64,000 nt of DNA. Origin: Malaya genurostris (taxonomy: Eukaryota > Arthropoda > Insecta > Diptera > Culicidae). Shown here one piece after another: positions 12,141-23,997 of the stretch (within the stretch, counting starts at the first letter, position 1; every line of letters starts with the position of its first letter). The position numbers were made by a program, and so were the translations under genes. The notes beneath the pieces were generated by a model. The model searched no databases. It worked only from the letters and a program-made list of their open reading frames with translations, and was not told the DNA's origin. Where the stretch lies: the NCBI RefSeq assembly GCF_030247185.1, contig NC_080572.1, forward strand, positions 299,075,656 through 299,139,655, read 5' to 3'.

Positions 12141-13738
12141 TGTTAAATATCTATTTTAGTTTCTTAAGATTTCAACTCACCTTTACAAAACTTTATCTTT
12201 CAAATTCAGCTTTCAACCGGAGGAAACATCAAAGGTCCAAGAGCGGGTTAGGTAAGTATACCAGCGAGAACTTCCAACAGGTCCAGCAACAGGTAAGGGG
12301 TAAGTATTCCAGCAGGCTTTCGGAATGAACATTTTGATGGAAAAACTAAACTATACGGTTTAACGGTCAAACTGAGAATGCCCAGCATCCGAAATCTTCT
12401 AACTTTATTTTAGCTCTTTTGACAGTTCTTGAAAGTGAACTAATTTCAAATTATACACTGAACTAAAAGATTGCACAAAAACTAACATCTATACACAACA
12501 GCTCTTCCCCTTTTAGAAGAAAAATTATTTTAACAACTCAAATTCAGAACGAGTTGTTATCACGGAAAAAATCAATTACTTTTATAAAAATGAAATTTGC
12601 CTTTGCCAAGAATATTTTAAAATCAGCTTACCGATTACAGCCCTTGCCGTATTCTAAGGTATTGATCGTCTTGGTTCGACAATCGCCGACTCCTTAGAAC
12701 GAAGTCCGATTTTCCTAATTAGCACCATGGTTTTGTTCGTGAATCCATACAATCGTTCATCGCCTTCTGCATCACTACTCCCAGTTGAGAGTTTAATCGT
12801 CAGATCCAAGTTCGGCCCCATGAATTCATCTCTGTTGGCAACCCATAGAGTGGTATGATGTGCCCTTACCATTGTGACTTCAGCTGCATTTCCAAACTTC
12901 CTTCTGCTGTCAGCCGCCAGCCAATTAGCCGTCGTATTATGTATATAAATTTCCTCTTTTCTTGTATCTTCGACAATCGTCGATCCGTTATTTGATTCAC
13001 CCTTTGGCGTTCTTAAATATATGTGAACTGTCGAAATCCAAAACCTACAAAAAAACACTCTTAATATGATCGTTTTTACAATAGTTCCATTGTCATGCAA
13101 ATTATTGAAATAAAAGAACAATGCAAAACCAACGCCACTGAACAAAATGGCGAAATATTTTATTATCCCGAAAACAATTTGTAAAATGTATTACTCTACT
13201 TACGTATATTTTTTTACTCTTTAACGTATGATTTGCAGATAACCTGGATTCAAAGCATTTGCTTAATAGTGAGAAAAATCGATACCACAACGGTAACTTT
13301 TCAACACTCTTTTTTGCAACTGAGGCCGTAAAAGAGAGAAAAGCTTTATCAAATGAACTCGCTTTTCCTCGTCGCCATTGTTAAATATCTATTTTAGTTT
13401 CTTAAGATTTCAACTCACCTTTACAAAACTTTATCTTTCAAATTCAGCTTTCAACCGGAGGAAACATCAAAGGTCCAAGAGCGGGTTAGGTAAGTATACC
13501 AGCGAGAACTTCCAACAGGTCCAGCAACAGGTAAGGGGTAAGTATTCCAGCAGGCTTTCGGAATGAACATTTTGATGGAAAAACTAAACTATACGGTTTA
13601 ACGGTCAAACTGAGAATGCCCAGCATCCGAAATCTTCTAACTTTATTTTAGCTCTTTTGACAGTTCTTGAAAGTGAACTAATTTCAAATTATACACTGAA
13701 CTAAAAGATTGCACAAAAACTAACATCTATACACAACA
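12141..13738 (-). mobile_element. Short LTR retrotransposon (TRIM-like), complete with target duplication
   Basis: Two 360-bp direct repeats (12141-12500 and 13379-13738), identical by eye, begin TG and end CA and enclose 878 bp. The 5-bp duplication GAAAG flanks the whole (12136-12140 and 13739-13743). On the minus strand, one base after the 5' LTR, there is TGGCGACGAGGA, a good primer-binding-site position. Just before the 3' LTR there is the purine tract AAAAGGGGAAGAG. These features set the orientation as minus and mark a gypsy-type LTR element too small to encode Gag-Pol. The only ORF inside is unrecognised (next entry). Near-identical LTRs suggest a recent insertion. Confidence 0.88.
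12654..13145 (-). CDS. Unrecognised ORF inside the short LTR element
   Basis: A 163-codon ORF lies on the element's coding strand. It starts with a hydrophobic stretch (GVGFALFFYF). From about residue 40 it becomes a polar, soluble-looking segment with many Asn/Thr and charged residues (for example WVANRDEFMGPNLDLTIK). I see no zinc knuckle, DSG protease, YxDD or integrase motif. Plausible splice signals lie just upstream (GTAAGTAG near 13200 and TTTGTTCAG near 13145), so the true N-terminus may differ. It may be a captured host exon, a remnant accessory gene, or non-coding. I do not assign a function. Confidence 0.35.
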   Translation of the reverse strand: MFSGVGFALFFYFNNLHDNGTIVKTIILRVFFCRFWISTVHIYLRTPKGESNNGSTIVEDTRKEEIYIHNTTANWLAADSRRKFGNAAEVTMVRAHHTTLWVANRDEFMGPNLDLTIKLSTGSSDAEGDERLYGFTNKTMVLIRKIGLRSKESAIVEPRRSIP

Positions 13739-15373
13739 GAAAGTACACTTACGATCAAACAAATCCAACAAAGAATGCACAAAATCCAAGTCAGCTAGCA
13801 GAATGTCTTCCATCACATCGCTAGCAGAATGCCTTCCATCACTTAAACTCCAAGTATGAGTTTTATCATTTGAAGGTTATGGGCGAAACATATAGCTTGT
13901 GCATGGATCTAAAATGTTATATAGAGGCGTACCGAGAAAATTTGGTGCCCGGGGTAAAATAACATTTGCGGCCCCAATCGTTGACTTAGTGAGCACAAAA
14001 AAATTCAACTCCATCTCCAAGATGACCTGGACGAGTAAAATAAAGGTTCTGCGGATTGGTTTGCCGCCTCCCTAAAACGTTGCGCCCGGGGTGAGTGCCC
14101 TCATCTGTAACTGGATTCTGAAACTGAATTCTAAATTGTTAATCTAATCACTGAACCTGTATTTTGGAGCTGAATACCAGATCCGGATTCTTGTTCGGCA
14201 CTGAACTCTGGACCTGAAATCTGATCCGCAACTGAATTCCGGTCCAGGATCTTTTAGTTTTTATCCAGAATTCAGCTAAGAAACTTTGTTCTAGAATCCA
14301 GGTCCGAAAAATTATCCAAAAATCTTCAATATCTAGTTACATTTCTAGAATTGTAGAACTCAATTTTGGAACCAAATTCTAGATCAGAATGCAAGGTCTA
14401 GAACTGAGAACATGGACTCTGGAATGCAGTTTAGAACTGAATTCTGTAAATACAACATAATTTTGGATCTGAGCTCTGTTCCTGGATACTTCTGGTTCAG
14501 AATTCTGAAACTTTTTTAAATTTCGGACAGGACTTTTCGAGCTGAATTTTGATCTGAAGCTCGATTTCAGTTCCAAAATTCAGTTTCAAAATTCAAATCC
14601 AGATCTAGAATCAAGCTTCTGATCTTACATCCAGAATTTGGTTCCCAATCCCGACTTAGAATCAAGTTCTGAAATTCGGTTTCAGTTCACACTTAACTCA
14701 TCAAATGAGAGTAAAAACTGTTGATAGTGGAAATCATGCTACATTTATCTGATATGCACATGGAAACGATAAGATGTATCGTAACCTGTAGATTCTATAT
14801 GAATTTCATATGAATGACAAATTATTTTCCTTATAGATTTCAATTGAAAAACTGTTGACCGAATCAAGTGTTTTGCGCATACATTTGTGCTGTACTCATT
14901 TCCACTATAAAATGAAGAGTTTAACACATGTAGTTCGATTCAATAGCAAAACACATCACATCAAAAAGGAAAAACACATCAAAGCTAAGTGAAAAATAAT
15001 CTAATCTTATATTTTAGTGAATTTTTACATGAAATCCTCAAACCAATCGCTTTGGTTATGTATTGAAATGAAAGAGCATATTAAATTGAAGTGCTAGTTA
15101 CATATCAATCGACAGTGCAAATTTGTATCAGTGTACATTTTTTTCAATTGAAATTGCTAACGTTATGTCACGCACTGCCAATCAAAACAAACCAACCGCG
15201 TTGACGTTTCTTTCAATGCTAACGTAAATAATGCGCCATAGCCGGACGCTTGCTAGCTTGGACTTGTACCTTTTTTAGTTTTAAAATTTGAACTGCTGCA
15301 TATCTTAGGAAAATAAACAATTAGACTTTAGTTTGATAATTGTATTAGCAGCAAATAATCCCGAAGAATCAAA
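13739..15373. other. Intergenic with short duplication and degenerate minisatellite
   Basis: At about 13795-13843 a CTAGCAGAATG(T/C)CTTCCATCAC unit of about 24 bp is duplicated in tandem. The interval 14110-14700 is a degenerate minisatellite (separate entry). The part from 14700 to the CHRAC gene shows nothing recognisable except the likely promoter region of that gene. Confidence 0.5.
14110..14700. repeat. Degenerate minisatellite based on TTCTGGACCTGAA-like words
   Basis: Words such as GAATTCTGGACCTGAA, CTGAACCTG, GGAACTGAATTC and their variants recur every 10-20 bases without clear unit boundaries. The same vocabulary fills 40515-41735. No frame stays open. This is non-coding low-complexity repeat DNA. 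Confidence 0.7.
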
Positions 15374-15963
15374 ATGGATCACGAAAAATTAACACAATTG
15401 CCTATTAGTCGGATACGAACAGTAATGAAAACTTCTCCTTCCATTGGGTCCATTAATCCGGATGCTCTGTTTCTCATGTGCCGTGCTGCGGTAAGTTATT
15501 TCAGAAACATTAAAATGCCTTCCGAATTGTCAACTTCTTCAAACTTTTCCAGGAAATGTTCATTGAACACGTCGCTAAAAACTCGCACAAAAAGGGCATG
15601 AAGAATCTGGATTACAAACACCTGGCCTCATACGTCGAATCGGAGGAAGCACTGGAATTCCTGGTGCAGATTTTACCGAAGAAAATCACCGTCAAAGAAT
15701 ACAAAATGATTATGGAGGACAAAAAGGACACAGACGACGATGACGACAGTGATGAAGATAGCGGCGAAGAAACCGACGATGAAGCTAGTGCAGCTTCCGG
15801 TTCGTCCTCTGCCGCCGAAGAAGATGAGGAGGAACCGGAAGTCGTCGACGACAGTGCCAGTGTCATCTCGGTCGATTCGTCCAGTTCGGATGAAAAGGAA
15901 AATTTGAAAAATATTAGCAACAAAAAATCACCGATGAAGCATAAGACGGGAGATTCGCCTTAG
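15374..15963 (+). CDS. Chrac-16: CHRAC-15/16-type histone-fold chromatin remodelling subunit
   Basis: Two exons (15374-15490 and 15553-15963) join with GTAAGT...CAG and no frame loss to give 175 aa. Residues about 8-90 are a histone fold of the CHRAC1/POLE4/NF-YC type, with LPISRIRTVMKTSP at the start and INPDALFLMCRAAEMFIEH across the splice. The fold ends near LVQILPKKITVKEY. The rest is a very acidic Asp/Glu/Ser tail typical of CHRAC1. The protein pairs with a CHRAC-14 (POLE3-like) partner and binds DNA to aid ISWI/ACF nucleosome sliding. It ends 145 bp from the convergent P450 gene. Confidence 0.9.
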
Positions 15964-16108
15964 TTCTAGAGTGTTTGTAATATTTGTACGGTGTAATAAC
16001 ATTAACCCTCACTCTGCCAGAAATTGACTTTATATTTCCAGTTAGTTTTAGGAACGTTGTTTCGATTATCAAAAACGTATTACAACTTGAATGTTGGCTG
16101 TGCTCATT

Positions 16109-17869
16109 TTAGTTTCCATCCGAAGTTATATTCATGCGTTCAGAAAATTTAATCCATATGCCGCACTTTGGGGTCAACATAAATGATTTCCGCTCAAACT
16201 CAAGCGGTAGTTGTTGTTTATCAGACAATTCGACTCGATACTTAGCGAGCAAGGTTGCGAGACCAATCTTACTTTGGCTCAATGCGAATTTCATACCCAG
16301 ACAAATTCTCGGACCTTCGCCGAAACCTAGGAACGAATAGCGATGGCGAGTCGATTTGTTTACCTCCAAAAAGCGATCCGGTTCAAAGCGGTATGGATCG
16401 GGAAATATTTCCGGATCGTAATGAATGGCACTTACGGGAATTATGGCTGTCATTCCGGGTTTGATCGACACACTTTTCCTATCGGTGGAATACTGAGGCG
16501 GCAGTTCGAATTCTGTGGTGCATATCTTCGACAAAGTGAAAACTGCCGAATGCATTCTCAACGTTTCGTGCATAGCTCTTTCCATGTAGTTGAGCTTCTG
16601 CACGGCCTCGTCGGTGATTTCCCCGTCCGTCTCTTTCAGGACGCAATCAATTTCATTCAAAACTCGATCCTGAATGGATTGGTTTGAAGCTAGCTAGAAT
16701 ATATTTGCGGTTGAGTCAGTTAATTGACGTGACCAGTTGTTTGTTATTACCTCATACAGAAAGTAGCTCATTAATATGCTAGACGTTTCGAAACCTTCCG
16801 TGAGAAAAGTAACAGAATGACCGACCATTTCATTATCCTGGACCGTAACGGTGCCGTTTTTAGACAAGGAATCGTACATTGCTTGAAAAAGATCTTCTCG
16901 TTTACTTTTATCTTCCTTCCGTTGACGCATGACCTCGTTGATGACTCCCCGGAACCACTGATCGATATTCTTGGGAACGAAGCTGAAAACGATGACGGTT
17001 AAACCAAAACACGACTTGAAATTTGAAATACTTACGCTATTTTTAAAAGATGCGCTAATTTCGGTGCGAATATAGTAAACAGATATCGCATCCAACTCGG
17101 GTTTAACACCTCCAGACACATACGACGAAACTCAGAATCCGGATTCGTAATGGACTCGGCGTTAATTCCAAACACACAGCAAGCTACCACGTCTATCGTG
17201 TACATAGCGCAAAGCTAAAATCATCCGAAAAAAAAACAATTTATTTGCCTCATTCCATGTTGAAAAGGAAATTACCTGTTTAGCCTCAAAATCCGGCGAA
17301 GTTTCTCGGGTTTTCTCGACGTAGTCCAATAAATTCTGCGCTACACTTTTAATATAAGGAAACGTCGCTCGTACTTTCGTTGTCGAAAAAATTGGTGCCA
17401 CTTGAGACCGTGTTTGCTTCCACTTTTCGCCCGTTTGAGTGAACGGATTCATAGCGAATAAAGGATCTAATGTTTCATCGATGTCGAATAAATTCCTGTG
17501 GAAATGACGAACATTGCTGACTAGAATATCCTTTACCAATTCAAAATCCCGCACCACGATGGCGGGTTTGTTGAGGAGCTCATAAACTCCAACCCATGTC
17601 GCAGTTGGATAGGTTCTACGATTGAAAAAGAAAAAGTTTTCCAGTAAATCGAAATCAAACATTTGGATGGTTTAGCAAAGTGCTTACCGGTAAACTTCCT
17701 CATAAATCTCACCGAAATGTTTTCCGCCCGTGACTTGTTCGAAGACATTGCCGAACAGTGGTAACGGTTGGGGACCGTCAATATTGCCTACCCGGCGCCA
17801 GTAACTACAGGACCATTTGAAAAACAGGCAAACACACAAAACGCCTAGAGCGACATACAACTCAATCAT
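16109..17869 (-). CDS. Cytochrome P450, clan 3 (CYP6/9/28/329-like)
   Basis: Five exons (17869-17688, 17615-17276, 17214-17036, 16982-16751 and 16693-16109) join in frame to 505 aa, the normal P450 length. An N-terminal membrane anchor (MIELYVALGVLCVCLFF) precedes the proline hinge. The I-helix motif EGFETS lies at about 296-301, the K-helix ETLR at 354-357, PDRF at 416-419, and the heme loop FGEGPRICLG at 435-444 with the cysteine ligand at 442. The enzyme would sit on the ER membrane and oxidise small hydrophobic substrates with electrons from P450 reductase. Which substrate is unknown. An in-frame ATG 27 bases upstream (17896) is possible, but the chosen start gives the usual anchor. It looks intact. 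The family within clan 3 is not settled. Confidence 0.93.
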
Positions 17870-18203
17870 GGTTCTTTCCACGTACGATGACACCAAATAA
17901 CAGACTGATATCGCAAACTGTAGAGTAGGTATATGTGTCTAGAATTTTGATACGACGCATGCTTCAATGGATGGGTCAGGACAGAGGCGTATCTAACTTT
18001 TTTTTTAACTAACGGTTAATTCGACATTGGTAACCTTAATGTCATTGATTTTAGGAGATTTCAATTCGCACGGAATGATGTGGGGTTCCGTTTACAATGA
18101 TAGCAGATCATCTTTAATATATAATATTTGCGACAATTTCAACATGACAGTATTGAATATGGGTAACATGACACGGTTTCCAAAACCTCCTGCACGTCCA
18201 AGT

Positions 18204-20347
18204 TAGAGATGGTCGGGTATAGAAATTCTTATACCCGAACCCGACCCGTACCCGAGTGATCAGCAAAAAAAATTACCCGTACCCGACCCGTACCCGATTA
18301 AAAATTCAAAATATTACCCGTACCCGACCCGTACCCGATCAATAATAAAAAAAAATTACCCGTACCCGACCCGTACCCGATAAAAAATAAAAAATTTTAC
18401 CCGTACCCGACCCGTACCCGATTAAAAATTACCTGTACCCGTACCCGACCCGAATGAGTAGTAAAAAAATTTACCGAAATTTAGGATGGAAAAAATAAAG
18501 TGTTTTAGATAGCGAGCCGTATCAGGCTCTAGTTTGTAAGTAAAATACATTAAAATGCTTGTTTACATTTAAACATATAAATACACTGTGAAGCATGAAT
18601 AGATTTCCAATGTCTTTGGTACTTTATACTCATTTACAAATGTCAACAAAAGAGAGTAATATCTACTCAAGTTTTTCGAGAAGCATATTTATCCAAAATG
18701 TCGTAATACCCGTTGTATTCAATTTTGGGTAGGTATGGTTTTTACGAAACAGTGCGACTTTTGATTATCTTGACACACAAATAAAAATCACATTAGAATC
18801 ACTTGAAAAATCACGAACATCCCCTAAAATGAATAGAGTATCATCGATTCGTTTACGTGAATTGACCAAACATTAAATAATGTACGTGTATTCCCGGTGT
18901 GAAAAATTCAATTTTGAAAATGGTGAACTGTGAGTCCTTCAAGTGTAAGTAGTTTGAACATTTGTGAGAAATTTTTTTTGGTTACATTTTTTTTACTACA
19001 AAGCGAAATGAATTATGATTTTGATTTAAATTAATCTGTCAAATATGCCCGTTTTGTAAGCCTCACAAACCCACACCAACGATGTTAACGGGAGCTGGTG
19101 GTTTTTACAGCCATTAAACTTCTTTTCCACCTCCCTTGGAACCCTCAACAAGTGAACACGGTTAAAATTTGAGCATTTCGCGTGAAAAGATTTTCACTCG
19201 TACTTTTGCGACTGTCACGCATCGAGATTTTCAGTGAAAAGGAACGTAAAATACATCGACGTCAACATTTCAAAATTAGGCCCTTTTGAAATGTTGACGT
19301 CGAGTTAATTTACAATTGACAGATTTTCTTTGTTTACTTTCTTTTTCGACTATATCTGCGTTATTATACAAACGTTCGTTACATATTTGGTAATGTTGGA
19401 AACATGGGGATATTGTCTTTAATTCTACACGAATACTTTGTAGGTACACGTGAAATTTAAGGAGATATTCACAAAAGAGAAAGTAAACAAAGAGAAACTC
19501 TCATTGGTTTATGTGCCCTTATGAAATGTTGACATCGAACTGGCAATATAGTTCAACTTGCTGTGCCATCAATCGGTGTCATTTCAAGTGAGGTGACACC
19601 ACCCAGAAATGAAGAATAAGAAGAACTTCTATGCAGATTTTCTGAAATAAATGTTCATGTTTTTATGGTTAGAATAATAATGATTTATATGTCAATTTTG
19701 AAAATCTCCAACCAATATTTAAAATAACAGTTTTCTGGTATCTGAATGTGATATGAGTACTACACTACATTTTATATATTAATCAAATAATTTTAACTGG
19801 ATTGTGCATTAAACAGCTTTAAAATGGCAGTCCATTAAACCTATGTGAAAAGTAGGGTCTGACCGCAACATCTTAGAGCTAAGGCAGTGTGTCTTATTAA
19901 ATATGTTATAAAAAAGTAGGGTGTAAAATATTCACTTAACTTTTCACGTAACTATGATTGATCGTTTTTTTTTTAAATGATGCCAGTTTTCAGGTCTGGT
20001 CCTAGGCGCGAATTTAAAAACCCCTTGGATCAAATTGTTTATTTTTCGGAACAACTGTTTTGCAATAAAAAATTCTCGTCAACGTGTAAACATATTTATG
20101 TGAAGTACAAATGGTCGGGTAATCGATCAGAAAAAAAAATTTACCCGTACCCGACCCGTACCCGAGTAAGCAGTAAATTATTTTACCCGACCCGACCCGT
20201 ACCCGAGTAAGCAGTAAATTTTTTTTACCCGTACCCGACCCGTACCCGTTTGAAAATAAAAATTTTTACCCGAACCCGACCAAAAACCCGTCGGGTACGG
20301 GTACGGGTCGGGTTTCGGGTAAAATACCCGATACCCGACCATCTCTA
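18204..20347. mobile_element. Non-autonomous hAT-type element with ACCCG-rich subterminal arrays
   Basis: Perfect 16-bp terminal inverted repeats, TAGAGATGGTCGGGTA, bound the element. The 8-bp duplication GTCCAAGT (18196-18203 and 20348-20355) matches hAT. The uninterrupted site is seen in LINE copy B near 47626-47636. The left 250 bp and right 200 bp consist of repeated CCCGTACCCGACCCGTACCCGA words separated by AT-rich spacers. No hAT transposase ORF is present in the 2144 bp. It contains further palindromic DNA at 19257-19560. Confidence 0.88.
19257..19304. repeat. Perfect palindrome with 20-bp arms
   Basis: The arm TCGACGTCAACATTTCAAAA is followed by an 8-base loop and its exact complement. 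A third, slightly altered copy of the arm (GAAATGTTGACATCGA) lies near 19524. AAAGAAAGTAAACAAAGA-like words also occur in inverted positions near 19330 and 19480. This suggests a small element nested inside the hAT-type element. Confidence 0.75.
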
Positions 20348-21676
20348 GTCCAAGTGCATTAGATTTATCTCTGCTCGACTTCAATTCGACTAGATAGCAC
20401 CTGGAAAATATTTCCTGATTTACACGGTAGTGATCATTTACCAATCATCATCTCAATTAGCAGTAACAAAGGCATTGCTAATTCAATTGATATTCCATAT
20501 GATTTGACAGAAAATATTGACTGGATTAAATACCAAAGTAATATTTCAAGTGTCTTAACTTCAATGGAAGAGCTCCCCCCACTTGAAAAATATGACTTCC
20601 TCGTATGTTCGATTCTGGAGTCCGCAGAACAAGCCCAAACCAAACGATTTCTAGGTCCATCGTCTAACAGAAGACCTCCAAATCCTTGGTGGGACAAAGA
20701 TTGCTCAGATGCTAAACACGCGAAACAAAATGCTTTCAAGACATTTTTAAGGAGAGGAGGAGGAACTCCTCAGAATTTTAAAAATTCTTGGTTTTAGAAA
20801 CCAAGTACAAGAACGTACTTCGGGTCAAGAAATGCAGCTATTGGAGACATTTTGTGGAAAGTTTGTCAAGAGAAACCTCAATGAGCACTCTTTGGAATAC
20901 GGCCAGACGAATGAGGAATCGTGACGTAGGAAATGAGAGTGAGGAATACTCGAACCGATGGATATTTGATTTTGCGAGGAAAGTTTGTCCAATTCTGTTC
21001 CTACGCATAGCATTATTAGGGAGTCTTCTCCAAACAATGGTTCCATTGATAGCCCCTTTTCAATGATGGAAATTTCCATAGCACTCATGTCTAGTAACAA
21101 TAACGCTCCTGGGTTGGACAGAATTAAATTCAATTTGGTGAAGAATCTGCCCTTGCGAGGTCGGGCACGTTTCAAAAGCCGGGGAAACCAGCTTCCAATC
21201 ACAACTCATATAGACCCATTGCAATGTTGTTCTGCATCAGAAAATTGTTCGAAAAATTATTCTTCGACGTCTCGACACTTGGGTCGAGACGAAAGGTTCG
21301 TTGTCAGATACTCAGTTTGGCTTCCGAAAAATAAAGGGACGAATGATTGCCTTGCATTACTTTCGTCTGACATCCAAATTGCCTTCGCTCAAAATCAACA
21401 AATGGCCTCTGTATTTTTAGACATCAAAGGAGGATTTGATTCAGTTTCCATTGATGTTCTTTCAGACAAGCTCCACCAACATGGACTTCCAACGGTTATA
21501 ATTAATTATTTGCACAACCTTTTGTCAGAGAAGTGCATGTATTTTTCACATGGCGATTTGGCAACAATCAGAATTAGCTAAATGGGTGTCCCGCAAGGCT
21601 CATGCCTCAGTCCGCTCCTGTATAATTTCTATGTACACGACATTGACAGCTGTCTCATAACCCCATGTACACTAAG

Positions 21677-22015
21677 CCTGTGAACCATTTCGCGGTTAAT
21701 TTTAACTTTTGGTTGAAATCTGACACTTGAGTGGTTATTTGTGTCAAATAGTTAAATTTAACTAAAACTGCAGCCCATTTCAAAATTTGACGGATGGCAA
21801 GTTATTTGGGTTTATTCTGCACTGAAAATAATTTAAGCTAAAGAATTGATATTAGAATTTTCTTTGCACGATTTTTTTCAGTGTCGTAAAATAACCATTG
21901 ATCTGTCAAAAATAACCACGCTTTCGAGCAGGGTTATTTTTGACAACATCAAAATAACCACTCGAGTGTCAGATTTCAACCAAAAGTTAAAATTTACCAC
22001 GAAATGGTACACAGC
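21677..22015. mobile_element. 339-bp MITE with about 60-bp inverted ends, inside LINE copy A
   Basis: The left end CTGTGAACCATTTCG and the right end, in reverse complement CTGTGTACCATTTCG, extend into inverted repeats of about 60 bp (shared words AACTTTTGGTTGAAATCTGA and GTGGTTATTT). The 5-bp duplication CTAAG flanks it (21672-21676 and 22016-22020). Removing it restores the RT frame leading into the LADDG motif. It encodes nothing. Superfamily is open. Confidence 0.82.
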
Positions 22016-23997
22016 CTAAGAATATTGGCAGATGATGGCGTGGTTTCAGTTACTGGACCCAAAGCTATTGATCTGCAAAAACCATTGCAAGATACCTTAG
22101 ATAACTTGTCCGTTTGGGCTGTTCATCTGGGGATCGAATTCTCTGCGGAGAAAACAGAGCTGGCCGTCTTTTCAAGAAAGCATGATCCCACGCAACTCCA
22201 GCTCCATATGATGGGAAGAATGATCGCGCAGGTTTTGACTTTCAAATACCTCGGGGTGTGGTTTGATTCCAAATACAGGTGAGGAGGACACATTATATAT
22301 CTGATAACGAAATGCCAACGAAGAGTAAATTTTCTTCGAACAATAACAGGGTCTTGGTGGGGTGCTCATCCGTAAGATCTAATAAAATTGTATCAGACAA
22401 CGATACTTTCAGTGATGGAATATGGATGCGTTTGCTTTCGTTCCGCTGCAAACTCTCATATTATCAAACTTGAGCGAATTCAGTATTGTTGTTTGCGAAT
22501 TGCCTTAGGCTGCATGCATTCGACACATACAATGAGTCTTGAAGTTCTGGCGGGAGTTCTTCCATTGAAAGATCGTTTTTGGGAGCTTTCATCGCGACTA
22601 CTAATAAGATGTGAGGTACTGAATCCCCTGGTTCATCCGAATCAGGAATCAGAACAAATTGGCTCAAATGGCACGCTCCCCGTGTCTCCAGCCTCAGCCT
22701 CCTAAATGCCCCTGACTCAACTTTATTTTTCGACACATCTATGCAGCGCGAAGTGCGTGGAATCCCGGAACACCTACTCTCGATGGAAATTAAAAAAAAA
22801 ATTTCAAGTAAGACTCTGAGAAAATGTTTTTCACGGACGGATCACGAATTGAAGAGGCTACTGGGTTTAGTATATTCAACAATAATGTTTCGGTTTCATT
22901 TAGGCTTCAAGAACCTGCATCTGTTTGTATAGCAGAGTTAGCAGCAGTTGATTATAGTTTGAGTGTAATCGTCACATTATCTCCAAACCATTATTTTCTT
23001 TTCACAGATAGTTTGAGTGCAATTGAAGCCATTCGCTCAAATGCTGCTGGCAAAAATGAACCGTTTTTCTTGGGCAAAATTAAACAGTTCCTGAACGTCA
23101 TATTGAATAATAATTATCAAATCACAATAGTTTGGGTCCCGGCTCATTGCTCCATTCCAGGCAATGAAAGAGCCAATATTTTAGCCAAACGTGGTGCTAT
23201 TGAGGGTGAAATTTATGAGAGACCGATTGCTTTCAACGAATTCTATAGCACGACTCGCCAAAGAACACTTGCCAGCTGGCAAGCTTCTTGGGATAGAGAT
23301 GATCTGGGACGGTGGATGCACTCAATTATTCCTAAAATATCGACAAAGGCATGGTTCAAGGGACTGGATCTGAGTAGGGATTTCATTCGTGTGATGTCCA
23401 GACTCATGTCCAATCACTACACGTTAGATGCACATCTCCTTTGAATTGGACTTTCCGAAACTAATCATTGTGCTTGTGGCGAAGGCTATCGCGATATTGA
23501 TCATGTCGTTTGGACATGCGTGGAGTATCGTGATGTCAGATCTCAATTAATAAATTCCTTGCGTACCCAAGGTAGACTATCAAATGTCCCAGTTCGCGAC
23601 ATTCTTCCTTGTCGTGACCTTACATACATGAAACTTCTTTACCATTTCATTAAACCCATTGGAGTTAAATTTTATTTTATGTTAGACTGTTTTCTCTTCA
23701 TTGAGTTCAACCAATAGCCAACTATATGATATTGAATAAAAGAGACGAACTGATACAAACAAACCTGAAATAATTATAAGATTATGAACAAAATAAATGT
23801 ATTTTATTTGTTGTAATTTATAATAGCAACTCGCTTGATAACAATAGTGTTTGGATTAACTAATGAATACCAACATACTAATATGATATTCGACATGTAT
23901 TAGGTTTAAAGTACTATGTATTGTGGATGCCACGGCGAAGAAAAACTTATGTATATTGCCTATGAAATAAACGTGAGAAAAAAAAACCTTAATGTCA

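Larger units (their letters stand above)
18045..23984 (+). mobile_element. Non-LTR retrotransposon, copy A (5' truncated, with two nested inserts)
   Basis: The 13-bp duplication AACCTTAATGTCA flanks it (18032-18044 and 23985-23997), and the 3' end has a short A-rich tail after GAAATAAACGT. It begins inside the endonuclease domain. RT (for example the block VFLDIKGGFDSVSI near 21413 and LADDG near 22027), a C-terminal RNase H (FFTDGSRIEEATGF near 22826, FTDSLSAIEAIRS near 23002) and a terminal Cys/His motif (CACGEGYRDIDHVVWTC near 23471) are recognisable. Domain order APE-RT-RNase H suggests the I/LOA side of the LINE tree. Many stops and frameshifts make it dead. Inserts lie at 18204-20347 and 21677-22015. 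Confidence 0.88.

Noticed and set aside
12086..12328. An 80-codon plus-strand frame, repeated at 13378-13566.
   Set aside because: Both lie in the LTRs of the short element and on its non-coding strand. The duplication is explained by the LTRs.
15612..15923. A 103-codon minus-strand Ser-rich frame.
   Set aside because: It is the antisense shadow of the acidic tail of the CHRAC-type protein.
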